Below, piece by piece: positions 7,319 to 16,000 of a stretch of 35,126 nt of DNA (its first letter is position 1; every line of letters begins with the position of its first letter). A program made the position numbers and the translations under genes. The stretch is from NCBI GenBank assembly GCA_003131315.1, contig PKUV01000041.1, positions 24,216 through 59,341 on the forward strand, written 5' to 3'. The DNA is from Acidobacteriaceae bacterium (GTDB taxonomy: Bacteria; Acidobacteriota; Terriglobia; Terriglobales; Acidobacteriaceae). A model generated the notes under the pieces. It was not told where the DNA came from. It saw nothing but the letters and a program-made list of their open reading frames with translations, and did no database searches.

Positions 7319-8377
7319 TTACGGGACGAGTAAGGCGGCGATTCGTTCGCCCGCGTGACCGTCCCAAAGAGGAGGGATGGTTCCCTTCTTCGCCTGGCCG
7401 GCGAGGACTCGTGAGAGTTCGGAGCGCAGTTTGTCCGGGTCGCGTCCGACGAGAACGTTCGTTCCCAGGGAAACCGTAACGGGGCGCTCAGTGTTCTCGC
7501 GGAGCGTTAGACAAGGAACGCCGAGGTAGGTGGTCTCTTCCTGGATGCCCCCGGAGTCGGTTATGACGACGGTTGCGCGCGACTGCATGCCAAGAAACTC
7601 GAGATAGGACACCGGGTCAAGGATCTGGAGCTGGTTCGCATGCAGTCCGAAATCGGCAATGCGTTTTCGTGTACGCGGGTGGGCGGGAAATACGACGGAA
7701 AGATCCTGGCTGACCTCACGCAAAGACTGGAGAATGCGCTTCAGAATTACGCCGTCGTCGACATTGGCCGGCCGATGCAAGGTGACCAATGCGTAGCGCT
7801 GGGGAAGGCCGTTCTTGTTCTGACGCTGCGCCGCGGGCAGTAGCTTCACCAGAGAATCGATCATCACGTTGCCGACGCGGAAGACCTTCTCGGCAGGAAT
7901 TCCCTCTTTCCGAAGATTGAAGTCTCCGTCCTCGGAAGGCGTAAACAGCATATCTGCGAGCTGATCGGTAACCAGCCGGTTGATTTCCTCCGGCATGGTG
8001 CGGTCGAAAGAGCGCAGTCCGGCCTCGACGTGGCCGACGCGCACTCCGAGCTTGGCGCAGACCAGAGCGGTGGCGACCGTTGAGTTGACGTCGCCATAGA
8101 CCAGCACAATGTCGGGCTTGCGATCCAACAGCACCGGCTCGAACCGAGTCATGATTTCGGCAGTCTGCCGCGCATGCGTCCCAGAGCCAACCGCCAGGTT
8201 CACATCCGGAGCCGGGATGCCAAGCTGCTCAAAAAACACGTCCGACATATTGGCGTCGTAGTGCTGGCCGGTATGGACCAGGGTCTGAACCACGTGCTTG
8301 CGCGTTTTAAGCGCGTTCATCACGGGCGCCACTTTCATGAAATTTGGGCGAGCGCCTACGATGTGAAATACGTTCAC
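7319..8377 (-). CDS. wecB: UDP-N-acetylglucosamine 2-epimerase (non-hydrolysing)
   Basis: WecB family enzyme converting UDP-GlcNAc to UDP-ManNAc for surface polysaccharides. Recognisable blocks are VFHIVGARPNFMKVAPV at the N-terminus, LVHTGQHYDANMSDVFF, VYGDVNSTVA, VGHVEAGLRSFDRTMPEEIN with its conserved Arg/Glu pairs, and VITDSGGIQEETTYLGVPCL near the C-terminus. Length, about 352 aa, is normal. An open frame runs to 8398, but the GTG at 8377 starts the conserved VNVFHIV, and the same GTG is kept in a degenerate second copy of this 5' end upstream (8759-8871), which supports it. First gene of the run wecB - phosphopantetheinyl transferase - exosortase. Confidence 0.93.
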   Translation of the reverse strand: MNVFHIVGARPNFMKVAPVMNALKTRKHVVQTLVHTGQHYDANMSDVFFEQLGIPAPDVNLAVGSGTHARQTAEIMTRFEPVLLDRKPDIVLVYGDVNSTVATALVCAKLGVRVGHVEAGLRSFDRTMPEEINRLVTDQLADMLFTPSEDGDFNLRKEGIPAEKVFRVGNVMIDSLVKLLPAAQRQNKNGLPQRYALVTLHRPANVDDGVILKRILQSLREVSQDLSVVFPAHPRTRKRIADFGLHANQLQILDPVSYLEFLGMQSRATVVITDSGGIQEETTYLGVPCLTLRENTERPVTVSLGTNVLVGRDPDKLRSELSRVLAGQAKKGTIPPLWDGHAGERIAALLVP

Positions 8378-8410
8378 AGCTTCTCCGATCAACGACAACC
8401 TGGATCTAAA

Positions 8411-8617
8411 TTATCTGAGATTAAATGATCTGACGACAATCGCAGGAAAGGGGTGGATGATCTGGACCATTTCGTCGCTTGCTTTCCGCAAGGCGATGGG
8501 CAGAGTTTCATGCCGGTCGACCGGCAATCGTGCCGCTGGCTTCCGATCGCCAAGGCGGAGAATTTGGAGCGGGTGGGACGGAGTCGGCACCGCCGCTGTG
8601 ACCCTGGTCGGGCCCAT
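8411..8617 (-). pseudogene. Fragment of an NRPS condensation domain
   Basis: The minus-strand frame encodes HPLQILRLGDRKPAARLPVD followed by RHETLPIALRKASDEMVQII and HPFPA. This lines up with residues 551-605 of the large C-C-PCP-TE protein (NPALHMR..., LLVDRHESLRTTFQKEGEEL, IQIIHPSQP), including core motif C2 RHExLR. DNA identity is visible too: GGTGGATGATCTGG and CATGCCGGTCGAC occur in both places. The catalytic HHxxxDG part is absent and nothing of the rest of a synthase is attached. It is a relic placed directly upstream of wecB. Confidence 0.65.
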
Positions 8618-8758
8618 CGCCTACTTCACCCGCGTTGGTTAGCAATGCATCGAGGCAGCACACAACTCGGCTTCGCCCACCGGTCTCCCTTACCCATCGG
8701 CAGAGTAGTCAGTCAAGATTACCCCATCAATGGCAATGTGTTCACGACTTCAATGCCA

Positions 8759-8871
8759 TCCGACCATATTGGCGTCGTAGTGCTGGCCAGTGTGAACCGA
8801 GGTCCGGACGACGTGCTTGCGCGTTTTGAGCGCGTTCATCACGGGCGCCACGATGTGAAATACGTTCACAG
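8759..8871 (-). pseudogene. Duplicated 5' end of wecB with internal deletion
   Basis: This stretch repeats the first ~139 bp of wecB (8241-8379) with most bases identical. It translates from GTG as VNVFHIV, then APVMNALKTRKHVV and VHTGQHYDANM, but lacks nine codons (27 bp) that encode GARPNFMKV in the intact gene. The deletion lies between two similar GCGCC-containing sites. After the copied part the frame runs quickly into a stop. It is a non-functional partial duplicate on the same strand as wecB. Confidence 0.8.
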
Positions 8872-8907
8872 GATCCTCGCGATTATCTGTCGGTCCTTTG
8901 CAGTATT

Positions 8908-9201
8908 TTAGGCGCTGGCCCGACGTTGGATCCCGTCGCCCGGGCGCGTGGGAGCGAATCTGTAGTCAGCTAAAGTAATCCCTATCAAGATGACCACAAA
9001 ACACAGCGACATCATAGCACCGATTTTCTCCCCTTTGCCTCGAACCAGCTGGACTACCAATTTGTACTGTCCTTTCGGAACTTCCGCTTGCAAAAACCCT
9101 TCGTCCGATGAGGGTCGCATCTTAATTCCCTCGCCCGAATCATCGATATGGCCCTGCCAATCGGGGTAGTAGAAGTGGGCTAAATCAACCGGACATATCA
9201 T
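8908..9201 (-). pseudogene. C-terminal remnant of a large membrane protein (YfhO/PTPS-related-like tail)
   Basis: 97 aa: AHFYYPDWQGHIDD, PSSDEGFLQAEVPKGQYKL, a strand pair, then one transmembrane segment (AMMSLCFVVILIGITLA) and a basic end. The 'YYP.W....D....P...DG....VP.G' pattern followed by a last membrane helix resembles the very C-terminus of large multispanning glycosyltransferase-like proteins of the YfhO or PTPS-related type. The hundreds of residues that should precede it are missing, so this is probably a truncated gene end and not a real 97-aa protein. A small free-standing gene cannot be excluded. Confidence 0.45.
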
Positions 9202-9248
9202 GTGCTAACGACAAGGCCAAAACGTGCCATTGACGGTGAGAGCGCCCG

Positions 9249-10847
9249 GTGCTATTAACAGGCACCGGAATGAAGAGCGGCGCTGAACCCGCGTTGAGCA
9301 TTCACGAAAGAACCCCTGCTGGCAGGACTGAAAAAAAAGACGTAGTCATTCTCTTCTTTCCGAACCCCACTCCAGGCGACGCCACCCAAGCTCGGGTGCC
9401 TTATTCTCTGTTGTACCTCGAACGCGCGCTGCGGAACCTCGGCATAGAAATCGTTCTGCTCGATGAGCAACAGCAGCCGGATTATTCGACAATTCTGTCT
9501 GCACAGCACGACCGCCTCCTGCTCGCCGGCGTCAGCTCCTTGACCGGCGAACAGATCCATGGCGGGATTGCGTTTTCAAAAAAGGTCCGTGAGAGCTGTG
9601 ACGCTCCAATCGTGTGGGGCGGCTGGCACCCGACTTTGCTGCCGGAACAGACACTGCAGGAACCCTACATCGACTATGTCGTCGTTGGCCAGGGCGAGCG
9701 TCCCCTCCGCCAGCTCGTGGAACGGTTGCGGGAAGGGGACAATACTTCGGACATTCCGGGCCTCGGCTTCAAGCACAACGGCGCCGTTACCGTGAAACCG
9801 CCTGCGCCGTTGGAGGATATCAATACCTTCCCACGCATCAACCTCGGCGCCCTCGACCTCAAGAAGTACCTTAACCGAAGTCGCCTCCCGGAACACTTCA
9901 TTGGCTACTTTGCCAGCCATGGGTGTCCGCTGGACTGCAGCTTCTGTTGCATCGGTGAAATCTACCATCGCCGCTGGCAACACAAGCCCCTCGCTCAAAT
10001 CATTGAGGAACTTCGATTCCTGAAGGAACAAGTTGGCGTCGACAGCCTTCTGTTCGAGGACGACAATTTCTTCGTACGCGCGCAGTTTACTCGTGAACTT
10101 GCCCACTCCATGATCGATGCTGGGTTGAACTTGAAGTGGGAAACCAGCGCGCACGCTCACATTTTCGCAAAGGCTTACACGGACGACGATCTGCGGCTTT
10201 TCGCGCAATCCGGCTGCCAGCAAATCTACATTGGGGCGGAGTCCGGCGACCAGGAAGCGCTTGACTTGCTCGACAAACGCGCCACGGTCGGGGAGACCTT
10301 GCGCTTCATCGAGATGCTGGCACGCCACGGGATCACCCCGCGGCTCTCCACCATGGTCTGCCTGCCTACGGAGTCCGGCCGAGACCTCGACCTCACGCTT
10401 GACATGCTCCGCCGCGCAAAGCTGATGGAGCGCAGCGTGCGAGCAAGCATCTTCTTCTTCACACCGTATCCTGGCACCCGGCTTTATGAACGAGCCAAGG
10501 AAAAAGGGTTCGTCCCGCCGCAACAACTGTCGGGTTGGGCGCATCACACCTTGCGAAGATTCAAGGCTCCATGGGCGGCCAAAGGAATCGAGTGGCGGCT
10601 CGAGTGTTTCGCAAACTTCTATCTTCCTTTGGTGGATCCCAACTTCTATCGTCTCGTTCGCTCGTCCAAAATCCGTCCGATCCTATTTCTCGTCAACAAG
10701 TTCTTCTTTCCGATCGCGTGGCTGCGTTTCAAAACTAACTGCTTCCGGTTTCCTGTCGAGGCGGTGATCTTCTTGCAACTCTTGCAGTTGTACAACAAAC
10801 TCACGGGCAGCAATTTCTGTCTGGGCAATGGGAGTTATGTCGACTGA
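9249..10847 (+). CDS. B12-binding radical SAM protein
   Basis: 532-aa protein (GTG at 9249; an ATG at 9270 is an alternative start). The N-terminal ~150 residues form a cobalamin-binding Rossmann-like domain (DVVILFFPNP, LLLAGVSSLTGEQ, IVWGGWHPTLLPE, VVVGQGE). The radical SAM core follows with the iron-sulfur motif Cys226-x3-Cys230-x2-Cys233 in GCPLDCSFC, then LLFEDDNFF, WETSAHAH and the IYIGAESGDQEALDLL strand. The C-terminal ~120 residues are aromatic and partly hydrophobic. Members carry out radical methylations, ring formations or other C-C chemistry. It could tailor the NRPS/PKS product or act on polysaccharide or lipid; the sequence does not decide. It is the only plus-strand gene in this half of the window and converges on the next gene with a 40-bp gap. 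Confidence 0.9.
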   Translation: MLLTGTGMKSGAEPALSIHERTPAGRTEKKDVVILFFPNPTPGDATQARVPYSLLYLERALRNLGIEIVLLDEQQQPDYSTILSAQHDRLLLAGVSSLTGEQIHGGIAFSKKVRESCDAPIVWGGWHPTLLPEQTLQEPYIDYVVVGQGERPLRQLVERLREGDNTSDIPGLGFKHNGAVTVKPPAPLEDINTFPRINLGALDLKKYLNRSRLPEHFIGYFASHGCPLDCSFCCIGEIYHRRWQHKPLAQIIEELRFLKEQVGVDSLLFEDDNFFVRAQFTRELAHSMIDAGLNLKWETSAHAHIFAKAYTDDDLRLFAQSGCQQIYIGAESGDQEALDLLDKRATVGETLRFIEMLARHGITPRLSTMVCLPTESGRDLDLTLDMLRRAKLMERSVRASIFFFTPYPGTRLYERAKEKGFVPPQQLSGWAHHTLRRFKAPWAAKGIEWRLECFANFYLPLVDPNFYRLVRSSKIRPILFLVNKFFFPIAWLRFKTNCFRFPVEAVIFLQLLQLYNKLTGSNFCLGNGSYVD

Positions 10848-10887
10848 CATTGTATCCAGCGGCTCGACGGGTGCCAGCAGCAAATTC

Positions 10888-12069
10888 TCAGGACTCCACC
10901 AGCACAGCGTCGCCGGGCACGGGATTGGCGCGGCTGTTCTCCAGCAAAACAATTCCTAACCTCGCCAATATCCTCTGCACAAACCCGGGCCAGTACATAA
11001 CGGCGCCGAGGATCGTCCCGAGAGTGTTGTTAAGCAAGTCCCAGGACTCGGAGTCGCGAGTCGGCAAATAGTATTGCGTCGCTTCGATCAAGAAGCTCGC
11101 GGCACATCCGAACATGATCGTAAGAACGATCGCCCGCGTAACCGGCATCGATTGTGCGAAGTACACGCAGAAGAAAAACCCCAGAGGTACGAACCCGCCC
11201 ACATTGATGAGTGCGTCTTTCCAGACGCCCCACCCCCAACCTGTGGTTCTCCAGAAGGCTTCCAGGAACGGTGGATGAAGAACCAAATAGTGGTCTGGAA
11301 TATAGAGGTCGATTCCGCCAGGAACTTGGTTATGAACAACGGTACCGGTGCGCTCGTTAAACCTGAAGACTCCTATCGCTTGTTTTTCTGCGAGCGCGCT
11401 GGGTTGGCCGGAAGCCGCCCATGCCGCATAGTTATGCCTAACATCCTCTGCCGTCAGTTCCTGATTGTAGAGGCCAATCCCGCGGAGGACGCCCGACCAG
11501 CTATCATTTGCAAAGGGAGAGTTGCCGACTACCATCAGTCCGGAAAGATCACTGCGAGCGAAGCGGAAGTCTGAAGAAGAACGGACATGCACACCATCCA
11601 GGTAGATGGACATCCCTCCTCTGCCCGATGTCAGAGTGATAAACAATGGCGTGTCTTGTCGGAGTGCGCGCGGAATATAGATGACCTGTGCTGTCGGAGG
11701 CTTGTGGCTGGTGAACTTTCGTTCCAAAGCCACGTCGTCCAGACTCTGTTCGATTCTGAAGCGCACCGGATTCTCCGGTGAATCGAAAGCCAACATGGTA
11801 TTCGAATCCTCGATAAGGCCGGGTTGCATCCAGAGTTCAATGCTGCACGGGCCATCCGGCGGCCCATCCACACGGAGTGGGGCGGAGCTTAGGATCGAGG
11901 CGTACTCGCCGAACGAAAGACCGTTCTGATTCTCAATCCAGTTGACGTCGTTATGCGGCCGCGACGTAAACGGCCAGAGTCCAACCGCAAGTATGCCTGC
12001 CAGAAGGCATAGGCAAAGGCCAAGAAGCACTCTCCTGCTTAAAGCGTTTCCAACTTGGGTCATTTGCAA
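10888..12069 (-). CDS. LamG-like lectin domain fused to a VanZ-like membrane domain
   Basis: 393 aa. An N-terminal membrane helix (about 12-33, ending in LWPFTSRP) is followed by a concanavalin/LamG-type beta-sandwich at about 60-230 (CSIELWMQPG, FITLTSGRGGMSIYLDGVHV, SGVLRGIGLYNQELTAEDV). The C-terminus, from about 285, is a VanZ-like domain with four helices and the conserved sequence IEATQYYLPTRDSESWDLLN then NTLGTILGAV. VanZ-family proteins are membrane proteins of poorly known role, named after a glycopeptide-resistance accessory gene; LamG folds often bind sugars. The TTG start at 12069 follows an AGGGA five bases earlier; the ATG at 12063 is possible. It is the last gene of the long minus-strand series after the methyltransferase. 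A function in envelope glycan recognition is a guess. Confidence 0.8.
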   Translation of the reverse strand: MQMTQVGNALSRRVLLGLCLCLLAGILAVGLWPFTSRPHNDVNWIENQNGLSFGEYASILSSAPLRVDGPPDGPCSIELWMQPGLIEDSNTMLAFDSPENPVRFRIEQSLDDVALERKFTSHKPPTAQVIYIPRALRQDTPLFITLTSGRGGMSIYLDGVHVRSSSDFRFARSDLSGLMVVGNSPFANDSWSGVLRGIGLYNQELTAEDVRHNYAAWAASGQPSALAEKQAIGVFRFNERTGTVVHNQVPGGIDLYIPDHYLVLHPPFLEAFWRTTGWGWGVWKDALINVGGFVPLGFFFCVYFAQSMPVTRAIVLTIMFGCAASFLIEATQYYLPTRDSESWDLLNNTLGTILGAVMYWPGFVQRILARLGIVLLENSRANPVPGDAVLVES

Positions 12070-12146
12070 TAATTTCCCTGCAGCCTGAATGGGCTCGGCA
12101 GAATCTCTGCGCTCGTTTGGAAAACGCCGATTGCGAGCGGTAGAAC

Positions 12147-12998
12147 CTAAAAACTACACGAGGACTGAATCCTTTGCTTCTTGGTGCTGAAATAGAAACC
12201 AGAGTAGTAAGGCACGTTCAAGTCGGGAAACAGAGGCATTCGCATTCTCAATTCAGGCGCCTTCCAACGATCGATCAAAGCGTAGCCTGAAGCAGAGAAC
12301 TCACTCACGATCTCGTTAAGACTTCGTACAATGCATGGTACTGCATAGGAGCCGTTGTCCTGAACCGTAAAAAAAGCGGGACCTTGATCACGAACGGGAG
12401 TTCGGTTGATCACTATGTGATCAGGCAGTTCAGGAAACTGGTTCACAAACTCGGCAATGCTCTTCTCCCAATAATGAAAAGCCCCCGAAATCAATAGGAC
12501 TTGGTCGCGCGAATACTGCTCTAATGAAGTCGTAAACCCCAGACCGCGGCCACCCATTTCTCGGGCCAACTCCCGCCCCGTGCTGACGGTTTTCAGCAGA
12601 TCAAAGACTGTCCATTTGACAGAGTCGGATGTGTCAACCAAGTAGTTGAAGTAGCTGTAGAAAAGATTCCCTACATGTCCTCCGAAATCAAAAACCCTGA
12701 TCTCTCTCGAGCAGATTCGACTGATCCAATAAAGCGCTGCATAGTCACTGGGACGCAAAGTCTTTGACAGTTCGAGATGTAGCTTGATGTAGTCCGGATG
12801 ATCATGGCCCGCATATGCGGTCCTACGCGCCGCAATCCACGCCTCGTCAAACGATGAAAACACCGCGCGAGGATAACTTAACCTGTTTAAGAATCTGACG
12901 CCGACATTCGACTGAGCTAGTCGAATCAGCAAAGACCGGAACGGTTCAGAGCTCACCCCCTCGATCATCGCCTCTCGCGCGCTCATACCATCTCTCAC
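12147..12998 (-). CDS. Putative SAM-dependent methyltransferase (TIGR04325-like)
   Basis: 283 aa. The SAM-binding Rossmann loop is visible as VFDFGGHVGNLFYSYFNYL (about 102-120), followed by VKWTVFDLL (acidic strand-2 position), LLISGAFHYWE and DHIVINRTPV, the pattern of the small TIGR04325 family of putative methyltransferases found in polysaccharide and secondary-metabolite clusters. Start is a GTG at 12998; an ATG 12 bases further in is possible. It lies 75 bp after the thioesterase gene on the same strand, so it could tailor the peptide (N-, O- or C-methylation) or modify an exopolysaccharide sugar. Base composition looks lower in G+C than the NRPS genes (a 60-bp line near 12361 is about 47%), suggesting a different origin. 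Confidence 0.72.
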   Translation of the reverse strand: MRDGMSAREAMIEGVSSEPFRSLLIRLAQSNVGVRFLNRLSYPRAVFSSFDEAWIAARRTAYAGHDHPDYIKLHLELSKTLRPSDYAALYWISRICSREIRVFDFGGHVGNLFYSYFNYLVDTSDSVKWTVFDLLKTVSTGRELAREMGGRGLGFTTSLEQYSRDQVLLISGAFHYWEKSIAEFVNQFPELPDHIVINRTPVRDQGPAFFTVQDNGSYAVPCIVRSLNEIVSEFSASGYALIDRWKAPELRMRMPLFPDLNVPYYSGFYFSTKKQRIQSSCSF

Positions 12999-13073
12999 TT
13001 AACGAACTTATACGTTGCCGTTCTGGCACGATAGAAGAAGATGCAGCGTGTCGCCGTAAGACTGAAACTTCTG

Positions 13074-16000
13074 TTAACGAAGCGTTCTGGAAATCGTGAC
13101 TTGAAGCGCATTGGCCAAGTGCTCGACAAACGGCTCCAGCAACATGCCCGCAGGATAAACCGGGAGCGTCAGAATTTCGTGGCCCCCGCGCGCCAGCCGG
13201 CTCCAGTCGCCTTCCGCTGGGCCGTATTTCGCATACTGCCTCATCGGACGGAAATCGGTGACGACACCTTCGTAGGGCTTCGCCTGATAGACCACGCACG
13301 CCCGGTCGTTGATCCGCCACATCTCCGCGAGGAGAAGGGATTCCGGCTTGTGGCCCGATTCCTTCGCCAGGAATCTGCCGAACATCATGCCTTTCCAGAT
13401 CTTCGAGCGGCTCCGCAGGACTTTAATTTTCTCGTCAAAGAACTTTTTCTTTTCGCCAGCATTCAGCAGCAGAAAGTTCCTGCCGTGAAACCTGACTTTC
13501 TGTCCGAGGTGCCGTACTTTTCTCCAGGCGGTATCGGATGGGATGTTGCACCAGTTCATGGTGTCGAACAAAGCGAGCAGCGCGACTTCCTCACCCTGCG
13601 CTTTCAGTTGCTGCGCCATCTCGTAGGCGACAGTACCGCCCAGGCAGTAGCCGCCCAGATGATACGGGCCATGTGGCTGGACGCGGCGAATCTCATTCAC
13701 GTAAAGAGACGCCATCTCCTCGATCGTTGTCAGGCATGGACGTTCGCCGTCGAGGCCCTGGGCCTGCAAGCCATAGAAAGGCTGATCGGAGCCGAGATGC
13801 CGCGACAGGCCGCGATAGATCAGCACATTTCCGCCGCCGCCGTGGATGCAGAAAAACGGAGGCCGAGAGCCGTTTGGCTGGATCGCTACCAGCGGGGACC
13901 AGTCCGACGAAGCAGTGTCAGTGCGCAGAACCTTGGCCAACTGCGCGATGGTCTGAGCCTCAAAGAGGATGGAGAGTGGAAGTTTGCGCTGAAATTCTTT
14001 GGTGATCTGCGCGAACAGGCGCACCGCCAGGATCGAAGTGCCACCGAGCTCAAAATAGTTCTGATTCAGACCAATCGGGCTGGTGCCGAGGAGGCTCTCC
14101 CAGATTTTTTGAAGCTTTCTCTCGGTCGGGTCAGCGGCACGGCGAGGCTCAGCTTCTTTGAAGGTCGGCTCGGATGGACGCGGGAGCGGGGCGCGTCTTG
14201 AAATCTTGAGCTCGTGCATGCGCGCCTCGGGTACATCGCGCATCAGTTCGAGAACGTCCCGATAGTCCTCAAGAACCAGCCGAATGGTCGCCGCGTCAAA
14301 GAGGTCGGGGTTGTACTCGAGTTGGGCCCGCAAACCTTCCTTGCGGTCCAACAGGCCCATCTGCAGTTCAAAGTGTGTGCCCAAACCAAAGTCCGGGAGC
14401 GGCGTAACCGTCAGGCGATTGAGTTCCCGTGGCCGCAGGAAAGCAAGCTGATAAAAGAAGTAGCATTGCGATAGCGGATTCCGGCCACGGACGGAGCGCA
14501 CGTCCAAGTGATCCATCAGAACTTCAAAAGGCAACTCGGCATGATTCAGCGCGTCGAACGTGACGTCGCGCACGCGAGCCAGCAGTTCTTTTAGCGTGGG
14601 GTCGCCGGCCAGATTCAACCGCAAAGTAACCGGACTCGCGAAGGGCCCGATGAGTCCTTCGGTTTCGGGTTTGCGATTCGCCACGGGCGACCCGACGATG
14701 ATTTCCTCCTGCTCAGCGTAGCGACAGAGCAAGGCCGCGTAACCGGTCAGCAAGACCATGAATACAGTTGCGCCTTCGGACCGGCCCAACTCCTTCATGG
14801 ATCGCGTCAGGTCCTCTGGGAGCAGCAGCGTTTCCATGGCGCCGCGAGACGCGGGACGATTTTTCGGCGGCCGATCGGTGGGAAAGTTGAGCACCGGCAA
14901 CGGCGGCTTGAGCTGCGTTTTCCAGAACTCGAGCTCTTCGTTGGCCGCGTCGGACTTGAGCCACTCCTGCTGCCAGTGCGCGAAGTCCCCGTACTGGATG
15001 GGCAAAGGCGGCAAGGAGGGTGCTTCGCCCTTGGAGGTGGCTTCGTAGATTGTCCACAGATCGCGTTGGATGACGTTCTGCGAAAATCCATCGACGATGA
15101 TGTGATGGGTGGTGAGGATCAGCACATGCTCTTCGGGCGCAAGCCGGAACAAACGGGCGCGGAGCAGCGGTCCTTCCGCAAGATCGAATGGAGCACTGGC
15201 TTCGGCGCGAATCGACTCCCACAACTTCTGTTCCCGGTCAGGCGCCGCGACGAGTTCAAGCGAGGACACGGGCAGGTCGATTAATTGGGAGGAGGGTTGG
15301 GAGGGGTGGATGATCTGGATTAACTCTTCACCTTCCTTCTGGAAAGTGGTACGCAGGGACTCATGCCGGTCGACGAGCAATCGAAGACTGTCTTCCAGAT
15401 GGGCGAGGGAGACCTCACCGGTAAGCCGGACGCAGGCGCGCATGTGGAGCGCCGGGTTCCCGGGCACAATCTCTTCGAGTGCGAAGAAACGACGCTGCGC
15501 CGCGCTGGCTGGCAACCCGAAAGAGTCAACTGTGGTCGCTTCGGGTGCGGCAGGAATATTGTCCACTTTAAATTTAGAAACCGCTGGTGCTACCGCCGCA
15601 GCGGCCGCTCCTAACGAACGCGGAGTGGAAGACGCCGCACCGCCGGATTTTGAATGCGCGGGCACGGCGGTTGCCGGCCGCTTTTGCCTCGCCAGCGATG
15701 CGCCTTCAGAAACGGGAAATGAGGAGAGAGGCCGATTCGGATCTTGCACGATATTTTCGAGCAAGCCTTTGAAGTCAGCCAGAAGGCGCGTAATCGTGCC
15801 CGCCTCAAACAGATCGGTGTTGTATTCGCAAGCCAGGCGCCATCCCTCATTGCGAAGCACGAGGAAGACATGCAGATCGTATAACGCGCCCTGGGACTTG
15901 GACGGGATCACCGTCAATTTGATCCCGGCAAATTCCTGCGCCTTGACCGGATCGCGCTGGCAGATAAAGTTGAGGCGGAACAGTGTGTGGTGACTCGGAT

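Noticed and set aside
8603-8758. Possible small gene between the condensation-domain relic and the wecB copy
   Set aside because: No frame on either strand shows a start, ribosome site and recognisable protein pattern; taken as decayed spacer.
10848-10887. Terminator between the convergent radical SAM and LamG-VanZ genes
   Set aside because: No stable stem followed by a T-tract could be seen in the 40-bp gap.
13041-14201. Long plus-strand open frame of 386 codons opposite the thioesterase gene
   Set aside because: It lies entirely antisense to a fully recognised NRPS protein, has no family features, and results from the high G+C of the coding strand. The same holds for the long antisense frames at 17249-18676 and 18842-19552.
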